Assembly: GCA_964615145.1 (NCBI GenBank)
Contig: CAZTOP010000003.1
Location: 37,925-101,924, forward strand
DNA length: 64,000 bases
Direction: 5' to 3'
Source of the DNA: CAIVPM01 sp964615145
GTDB taxonomy: Bacteria; Bacteroidota; Bacteroidia; Chitinophagales; Chitinophagaceae
Position numbers and translations under genes: made by a program. Below, in pieces: positions 57,910 to 64,000 of this stretch (position 1 is its first letter; each line of letters begins with the position of its first letter). Under the pieces are notes generated by a model, which did no database searches, was not told the origin of the DNA, and was given only the letters and a program-made list of their open reading frames with translations.

Positions 57910-59430
57910 ATGAGTCAACATTTAAGCGAACAAGAATTAATACGCAGGGAAAAATTACAAAAACTTACTGAGCAAGGCATTGATGCTTATCCTGCTCCAT
58001 TATTTCCTGTTAGTCATTATTCAACAGATATTAAAGAACAGTTTACAGAAGAAACTAAAGAACAATTTGCTAAGGTTTGTGTGGCTGGTCGTGTAATGAG
58101 TATTAACGATAAAGGCAAAGTTTTTTTTATAAAGATTCAGGATAGCAAAGGCTTGTTTCAATTATATGTAAAACGCGATGAAGTTTGTCCTGATGAAAAT
58201 GATAAATCACTTTGGGATAATGTAATAAAGCCACTGGATTTAGGAGATTTTGTTGGTGCAACTGGTTATGCTTTTGTTACTAAAACTGGCGAAACTAGTT
58301 TGCATACACAAACATTTACTTTGTTGGCTAAATGCTTGAAACCATTGCCTGTTGTAAAACGCGATGAAGATGGAAATGTATTTGATGAAGTTACTGACCC
58401 AGAATTTAAATATCGTCAGCGTTATGCAGATTTAGTAGTAAACCCAGATTTGAAAAAAGTATTCATTAGCAGAACAACTATTATGAATACTATTCGTCAG
58501 TTTTTAAATGAACAAGGAGCTATTGAGGTTGATACACCTGTTTTACAAAATATTCCTGGTGGTGCAGCTGCTCGTCCTTTTATAACACATCACAATGCTT
58601 TAGATGTTCCTTTTTATTTAAGAATTGCCAATGAGCTTTACCTTAAAAGACTTATTGTTGGTGGGTTTGATTGGGTGTATGAGTTTAGCAGAAACTTTAG
58701 AAATGAAGGAATGGATAGAACCCATAATCCAGAATTTACAGTACTTGAATGGTACACTGCATACAAAGATTATTTCTGGATGATGGAAATTACGGAGCAG
58801 CTTTTTGAAAAAATTGCTTTGGCTTTGCATGGCACAACTGATGTAAAAATTGGTGATAAAACCGTAAGCTTTAAAGCACCATTTAAACGTGTAACCATTT
58901 TTGATGCTATTAAGGAAAATACAAATATTGATATTAGCGAAATGGATGAAACAGGTTTAAGAGAAGTTTGCAAACAATTAAATATTCACGCTGATCCAAA
59001 TTTTGGCAAAGGCAAATTAATAGATGAAATTTTTGGTGCAACCAGTGAACATACTTACGTGCAACCAACTTTCATTATGGATTATCCAGTTGAGATGAGC
59101 CCATTAACTAAAAAACATAGAAGTAAAAAAGGGTTGGTTGAGCGTTTTGAATTAATGGTTAATGGTAAAGAACTAGCCAATGCTTATAGCGAGTTGAATG
59201 ACCCAATAGACCAAAGAGAAAGGTTTGAAGAACAAGTGAAATTAATGGAGCGTGGCGATGATGAAGCAATGTTTATTGACCACGATTTTTTACGTGCTTT
59301 AGAATATGGTATGCCACCTACAAGTGGTATTGGAATTGGTATTGACAGATTGTGTATGATGATGTTGAATCAACCAAGCATACAAGATGTGTTGTTATTT
59401 CCACAAATGAGACCAGAGAAAGTTGATTAA
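57910..59430 (+). CDS. lysS: Lysyl-tRNA synthetase, class II
   Basis: 506 residues. The OB-fold anticodon-binding domain is at about 60-160 (VCVAGRVMSINDKGKVFFIK). The class II core has motif 1 around FLNEQGAIEVDTPVLQNIPG, motif 2 in EFSRNFRNEGMDRTHNPEFT and motif 3 in TSGIGIGIDRLCMMMLNQPS. Lysine-recognition residues (LANAYSELNDPIDQRERFEE) are intact. The end of the gene is followed by a strong bidirectional terminator. Confidence 0.97.
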   Translation: MSQHLSEQELIRREKLQKLTEQGIDAYPAPLFPVSHYSTDIKEQFTEETKEQFAKVCVAGRVMSINDKGKVFFIKIQDSKGLFQLYVKRDEVCPDENDKSLWDNVIKPLDLGDFVGATGYAFVTKTGETSLHTQTFTLLAKCLKPLPVVKRDEDGNVFDEVTDPEFKYRQRYADLVVNPDLKKVFISRTTIMNTIRQFLNEQGAIEVDTPVLQNIPGGAAARPFITHHNALDVPFYLRIANELYLKRLIVGGFDWVYEFSRNFRNEGMDRTHNPEFTVLEWYTAYKDYFWMMEITEQLFEKIALALHGTTDVKIGDKTVSFKAPFKRVTIFDAIKENTNIDISEMDETGLREVCKQLNIHADPNFGKGKLIDEIFGATSEHTYVQPTFIMDYPVEMSPLTKKHRSKKGLVERFELMVNGKELANAYSELNDPIDQRERFEEQVKLMERGDDEAMFIDHDFLRALEYGMPPTSGIGIGIDRLCMMMLNQPSIQDVLLFPQMRPEKVD

Positions 59431-59456
59431 ACTTTTTTTCTTCCCTAATAAAAAAA

Positions 59457-59484
59457 GCCGCCCAATCATGGGCGGCCTTTTTTT
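59457..59484. terminator. Bidirectional intrinsic terminator between lysS and the giant gene
   Basis: GCCGCCC (59457-59463) / GGGCGGC (59470-59476) with loop AATCAT. It is flanked by a run of A to the left (59450-59456) and a run of T to the right (59478-59484), so it works for both converging genes. Confidence 0.93.
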
Positions 59485-59515
59485 ATTAGAAGAATCCCTA
59501 TCTATGTTCTTCGCT

Positions 59516-62500
59516 CTATTTCTTATTCACCATCAACTTAGCAGGAGCGTATTTTGAATTATCCCCTTCTAGTGTTACAATGTATAAACCACTTGTTGAA
59601 CTGATGTTTTCTAATGTTACCGATGTCTGATTCGTGCCTTTAGCTGCTGTAATGAACTGTGTTTTTACTGTTCTACCTGTTGATGGTTCTATTACTTTCA
59701 ATACTAAAGATTCTGATGTCTCACTCTTGAAACTTACACTGAACTTGCCATTGCTTGGGTTAGGATACACATTCATTGCTTGTGCTAATACATCTGCTGC
59801 TACACTGGCTGTTGTGAATCTTGCTTTGCTTAAATTAATGCTCATTGAAGTACTGGTGCCTCGGCTATTGATAAAGCTGAAGTTTACTGCTATTATATCA
59901 CTTGCATCTATTGCAGTGCTATTGGCTTTTGATGTGAACTGGTTTAAATTAATACCATAGTCTTTATTGCCATCTAATGCCAGTGTGTATGTGTATTGGT
60001 TCTTCCAATCTACGATTGATTTCTTAACCAAGGTTACTGTTACACTGCCTGCTCCCACTGCATTGGCTGTAAACATTAGCGATTTGTAACCACTTACATT
60101 TTGCTCTAAACCGCCTCCCATCATCGTTTTGTACACTGTAATGTAGTCTTTGCTCGTTCCTGTTACTGATACATTTCTAAACAATCTGTGTTCTGTGCTG
60201 TTTGATGTTACATTGCTTTCGTTGCTTACATCAAACTTGCTGATAGTGGTGGTGGCTTTGTTATAGTCTAATGCCCAGGTACCATCTGCTAAGTAAACTA
60301 AGTCGGTTAATTTGTTGTTTAAATAAACATAAATATTGCCTTCGTAGTTGTCTTTAACTGGTATGGTAACTTCACTGGTGCCATTGGCTTTTGCTGTAAA
60401 TGGAACCTGGCGTGTTGTTACTTGTGCATTTTCATTGGCTTTTTCTCTTAACTCAAAATAGCCTGTGGTATTTGATGTGTTGTTTTGTATAGTAACTTTT
60501 AAATCGGTATTGCTTCTGTTGCCTTTGCTGATATAGGCTTTTGGTAAATCGGTTGTTGTTACTGCAGTTAATGCTCCATTGGCTTGTAGCTTGGTAATGA
60601 TGTCTGTTGCCATTGATTTTACCATATCGTAGCTTACTGCCCATAGCTGGAAGTTGTATAAATTCTCATCTTGTACATAGCTATCGGTAAACCAGTTGCT
60701 TTGAAGGCTGATGTTGTTTCTGCCTGTGGCTGTACCGGCACTTAGGTTCATTGCGTATTCATACTCGCCTGTTCTTTGTCTTACTTTGTATGCCATCAGA
60801 CTGAAGCCATTTACATTAATGGTTTTTACTTCTAATAACTCTGCACCTTTTAATCTGTCGCAGATTGGTTTGGTATGACTGTAAACATCGCCTAAGGTTT
60901 TGGTTCCAAAGGCTACCGCTTTGGTTGTATTGCCTTTAGTATAATCTACAGCTAGTACCTCTACTGCATTGGTAAAGGTGGTTAAGTCTGTTGGTGTTGA
61001 TACATATGGTGTCTCTGCTCCTGATACTGTAGTTGGTAACAAACTGTTTAATGTAATATCATTGATGCCATTTAATACTAATCCACTGTTGTTGAACTTA
61101 ACACCATTTGATATACCATCTAATTGGGTAATGCTATTAAACGAATTGCCATATAATCTTACAGCTATTAAATCTCCTAAAGTCTTGCTCTCTACTCCTC
61201 CGCCCGTGCCCGATGTAACGCTGCTATTACAAGCTGTATCAATAATTACAAATACTGCTGTAGATTGTAGTGACCAACATCCAGCACCATTTTGTGCTGC
61301 TAAAGTATAACTACCACCTGTTGTTGGATATAAACAAGATGAAGTTCCTTCTGGTGCAGGTATTAAAACACCCTCCTTATACCATTGATAATTACTCCAT
61401 CCCCAAACTGCAGGACAAATTTTATCACTCTTAGCTATACATATCAATGCTGTATCTGCCGGAGTGATGATTGGTGCCGCAATAGTTGGCATTACAGTAA
61501 TAGATATAGGTGTTGATGTTGTGGATGAACAACCATTGTTTGTAACTATAGTAGTATAGTCTCCACTCACTGTAGCCACATAATTTTGGTTGGTTGCTCC
61601 AGCAATCAATACTCCATCTTTGTACCATTGATTGCCACTAACACTACTACTTGCTAAATTCATTGAACCTCCTGCACAAGCAGTTGTAGCTGTTGAAGTA
61701 ACTGTTGGCATAGCTGGTAAAGCATTTACAACTACTATTTGTGGTATCGATGCTGTACTAGTACAACCTGTTGCATTGGTTGTAATCACTGTATAACTGC
61801 CACTTGTAGTGGCTGCATACGTTTGATTTGTAGCTCCACTGATAAGTGTTCCATTATTGTACCATTGGTAGGTTGTGGCTAATGAACTTGTTAATATTAC
61901 ACTTCCTCCCGAGCAAAAAGTCAAAGGACCTCCTGCTGTTACTGTTGCTGCTGGTATACTGCAGTTGAATATTGTAATATAAACCGTTGCTGTATCACAA
62001 GCTGTTGGTGTTCCATTATCACAAACACTATACACAAATCTATCATTACCAACAAATCCAGGATTTGGTGTATAAGTATAAGTACCATTGCTATTTAAGA
62101 TTAATACTCCATTTAATGGTGCTACTACTGGTGTGGTATTCACTGTTTGAACATCACCTTGTGGATCTGTATCATTTGATAATACATTACCATTGATAGA
62201 CTGATTGATTAAAGCACTTGCTGCATCATCATTTGCATAAGTTTGATTGGTTCCCATTGCTGGTGGTGCTGTAATAGTCACAGTTACTGTTGCAGTATCA
62301 CAAGCTGTTGGTGTACCATTATCACATATTTTATATTGGAAGATTGATGTTCCTATATAACCTGATATTGGTGTAAATGTAATCGTTCCATCTAAGTTTA
62401 CAATTGCTGTACCATTTGGAACCGTTCCTATGATTACTGGCGTACCTAATACATTTCCTTCAGGATCACTATCGTTTGATTTTACATTGATAATTACTGG

Positions 62501-64000
62501 TGTTGTATTTGGTGTGGCAGCCTCATCATTTTGAGCAATAGTTGTATTTACTAACGGAGATGGATTAGGTCTAACTTCTATCACCAATATTGCTGTATCA
62601 CAAACTACACCGCTACATACTTTATATTTTACACTATCCGTTCCTGCAAATCCTGTTGGTGGTGTGTAAGTATAAGTGCCATTAGGATTCATTGTTATTG
62701 ACCCTCCATTAGCTGGTGTGCCTATTGGTGTAAATACACTTCCCATTGGATAAAAATCATTAGTAGATACATCGCCACTTACTGGTGTATTCACTATTGT
62801 TTGATTGATATCATTCTTTGCATCAATTGGTGGAGTCGTCACTTTAACTGTATCTACTACTGTAGCACAGTTTACTGGACTTAACTTATCGCATAACTGA
62901 TAGGTTACTGGATAGTTGCCTGGAGTTGTTCCTGTTACTACACTGATAGCTCCTGTTGTTGTATTTAATGTAATACCAGTTGGCCATACACCACTTTGAC
63001 TGATGGTTGAGTTGGTCGTGGTACTTGGTTGACCATTGGTCATATCATTAGTTAATACATTAGCTATTGCTGTTCCTCCTGTTGAAGAACTTACAGTACC
63101 ATTTTCTGTTACTGGTTGTATGCTTGGAGTCACTTTAACTGTATCTACTACTGTAGCACAATTTACTGGACTTAATTTATCACATAACTGATACGTTACA
63201 GGATAGTTTCCAGGAGTTGTTCCTGCTACTACACTTACAGCACCTGTTGTTGTATTTAAAGTAATACCTGTTGGCCATACACCACTTTGACTGATGGTTG
63301 AGTTTACACTTGTAGCTGCAACTCCATTTACTAAATCATTACTTCTTATGTTGCTGATGGCTGTGCCTCCTGTTGCACTGCTCACTGTACCATTCTCTGT
63401 TACTGGATTGATGCTAGGAGTTACTTTTACCGTATCTACTACTGTAGCACAATTTACAGGACTTAATTTATCACATAATTGATAGGTTACTGGATAGTTG
63501 CCAGGCGTTGTTCCTGCTACGACACTTACTGCTCCTGTTGATGTGTTTAATGTAATCCCTGTTGGCCATACACCACTTTGACTGATGGTTGAGTTGGTCG
63601 TTGTACTTGGTTGACCATTGGTTATATCATTCGTCAATACATTCGTAATCGCTGTGCCTCCTGTTGCACTGCTCACAGTTCCATTTTCTGTTACTGGATT
63701 GATGCTAGGCGTCACTTTAACAGTATCTACTACTGTAGCACAATTTACTGGACTTAATTTATCACATAATTGATACGTTACAGGGTAGTTGCCAGGCGTT
63801 GTTCCTGCTACTACTGTTACTGCTCCTGTTGATGTGTTTAATGTAATGCCTGTTGGCCATACACCACTTTGACTGATGGTTGAGTTGGTCGTTGTACTTG
63901 GTTGACCATTGGTTATATCATTCGTCAATACATTCGTAATCGCTGTGCCTCCTGTTGCACTGCTCACAGTTCCATTTTCTGTTACTGGATTGATGCTAGG
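59516..64000 (-). CDS. Giant T9SS-secreted repeat protein, partial (N-terminus beyond right edge)
   Basis: At least 1494 residues; the frame is open at base 64000, and the first in-frame GTG near 63967 is inside a repeat, so the start lies outside. Order from the visible N-terminus: four near-identical 97-residue repeats, three tandem-95/VCBS-like Ig domains (NDINQTIVNTPVSGDVSTND, AQNDEAATPNTTPVIINVKS, ANDDAASALINQSINGNVLS), three PKD/Ig-like domains with the YQWYNNGTLISGATNQTYAA pattern, an unrecognised domain of about 400 residues, and a T9SS type A domain (MNVYPNPSNGKFSVSF, then GLYIVTL). Likely a surface adhesin or gliding-type protein. It is preceded, on the 3' side, by a shared terminator with lysS. 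Confidence 0.9.
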   Translation of the reverse strand, partial: PSINPVTENGTVSSATGGTAITNVLTNDITNGQPSTTTNSTISQSGVWPTGITLNTSTGAVTVVAGTTPGNYPVTYQLCDKLSPVNCATVVDTVKVTPSINPVTENGTVSSATGGTAITNVLTNDITNGQPSTTTNSTISQSGVWPTGITLNTSTGAVSVVAGTTPGNYPVTYQLCDKLSPVNCATVVDTVKVTPSINPVTENGTVSSATGGTAISNIRSNDLVNGVAATSVNSTISQSGVWPTGITLNTTTGAVSVVAGTTPGNYPVTYQLCDKLSPVNCATVVDTVKVTPSIQPVTENGTVSSSTGGTAIANVLTNDMTNGQPSTTTNSTISQSGVWPTGITLNTTTGAISVVTGTTPGNYPVTYQLCDKLSPVNCATVVDTVKVTTPPIDAKNDINQTIVNTPVSGDVSTNDFYPMGSVFTPIGTPANGGSITMNPNGTYTYTPPTGFAGTDSVKYKVCSGVVCDTAILVIEVRPNPSPLVNTTIAQNDEAATPNTTPVIINVKSNDSDPEGNVLGTPVIIGTVPNGTAIVNLDGTITFTPISGYIGTSIFQYKICDNGTPTACDTATVTVTITAPPAMGTNQTYANDDAASALINQSINGNVLSNDTDPQGDVQTVNTTPVVAPLNGVLILNSNGTYTYTPNPGFVGNDRFVYSVCDNGTPTACDTATVYITIFNCSIPAATVTAGGPLTFCSGGSVILTSSLATTYQWYNNGTLISGATNQTYAATTSGSYTVITTNATGCTSTASIPQIVVVNALPAMPTVTSTATTACAGGSMNLASSSVSGNQWYKDGVLIAGATNQNYVATVSGDYTTIVTNNGCSSTTSTPISITVMPTIAAPIITPADTALICIAKSDKICPAVWGWSNYQWYKEGVLIPAPEGTSSCLYPTTGGSYTLAAQNGAGCWSLQSTAVFVIIDTACNSSVTSGTGGGVESKTLGDLIAVRLYGNSFNSITQLDGISNGVKFNNSGLVLNGINDITLNSLLPTTVSGAETPYVSTPTDLTTFTNAVEVLAVDYTKGNTTKAVAFGTKTLGDVYSHTKPICDRLKGAELLEVKTINVNGFSLMAYKVRQRTGEYEYAMNLSAGTATGRNNISLQSNWFTDSYVQDENLYNFQLWAVSYDMVKSMATDIITKLQANGALTAVTTTDLPKAYISKGNRSNTDLKVTIQNNTSNTTGYFELREKANENAQVTTRQVPFTAKANGTSEVTIPVKDNYEGNIYVYLNNKLTDLVYLADGTWALDYNKATTTISKFDVSNESNVTSNSTEHRLFRNVSVTGTSKDYITVYKTMMGGGLEQNVSGYKSLMFTANAVGAGSVTVTLVKKSIVDWKNQYTYTLALDGNKDYGINLNQFTSKANSTAIDASDIIAVNFSFINSRGTSTSMSINLSKARFTTASVAADVLAQAMNVYPNPSNGKFSVSFKSETSESLVLKVIEPSTGRTVKTQFITAAKGTNQTSVTLENISSTSGLYIVTLEGDNSKYAPAKLMVNKK
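62804..64000 (-). repeat. Tandem 291-base repeats inside the giant gene
   Basis: Four copies (the rightmost continuing past the window) of a 291-base unit encoding 97 residues, each with the words SQSGVWPTGITLNT, TPGNYPVTYQLCDKLSPVNC and VVDTVKVTPSI. Copies are close to identical at the nucleotide level; the third from the right varies most (SNIRSNDLVNGVAATSVNST). Each unit has two cysteines at fixed positions (QLCDK and NCATV). Confidence 0.92.

Noticed and set aside
62804..64000. Transposon-related or CRISPR repeats
   Set aside because: The 291-base units are in frame and code for a protein domain.

Overview
The window is AT-rich DNA from a member of the Bacteroidota, most likely a Chitinophagaceae/Sphingobacteriia-type organism. 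This rests on the C-terminal type IX secretion (T9SS) sorting domain, a PorV/PorQ-like protein, the futalosine menaquinone enzyme MqnC, a 7TM-DISM sensor kinase with a LuxR-type regulator, and promoter -7 elements of the form TAnnTTTG lying 17-19 bases before several start codons. No rRNA, tRNA, CRISPR array, transposase or phage gene was seen.

Region 1 (1-24037, all minus strand) is one long surface-polysaccharide operon, read from right to left. It opens with export genes (Wza-like lipoprotein, Wzc-like tyrosine autokinase with an extreme Gly-Tyr tail). Next come an asparagine-synthase-like amidotransferase and a glycosyltransferase, then a dTDP-3-amino-3,6-dideoxyhexose set (two tandem FdtA-like ketoisomerases, a PglD-like acetyltransferase, a DegT aminotransferase) interleaved with a FemAB/GNAT-like protein and a beta-propeller protein. 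A Wzx flippase and a GT2 follow. Then comes a WbpB/WbpD/WbpE plus WbpG/HisH2/HisF2-like set, predicted to make a 2,3-diamino uronic acid with an acetamidino group. The tail has an MBOAT/SGNH acylation pair, two more glycosyltransferases and a second, truncated amidotransferase. An intrinsic-terminator-like hairpin sits in the leader before the first gene, so read-through control is likely.

Region 2 (24359-34729) holds an HGSNAT/NagX-like membrane acyltransferase followed by an exosortase, a large SWIM-SNF2 helicase, hemW, tmk and an enoyl-CoA hydratase, a MacB/FtsX-type permease, then two strong hairpins and a 35-residue membrane microprotein with its own promoter.

Region 3 (34755-44005) carries a VOC protein, a DsbD-like thiol reductase with a free-standing DsbD-N-like domain, a PorV/PorQ-like protein and a dienelactone hydrolase. 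A DtxR-family regulator is divergent from a TonB receptor/thioredoxin operon. The shared promoter contains an IdeR/DtxR-type palindrome placed over the -33 element.

Region 4 (44021-50582) is a sensor kinase, a response regulator and two secreted proteins of unknown function. The same 16-base motif lies upstream of the regulator and of both secreted-protein genes, so this looks like a self-contained regulon. mqnC and a decayed T9SS-domain fragment follow.

Region 5 (50604-64000) contains an ATPase-less ABC membrane domain, a DUF420 protein, an MMPL/RND exporter with an NAD-dependent epimerase, an lpxD paralogue, a strongly structured intergenic region that may encode an RNA switch or sRNA, an RluE-like pseudouridine synthase, a GNAT protein and lysS. 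The last gene is a giant T9SS-secreted repeat adhesin-like protein that runs off the right edge.
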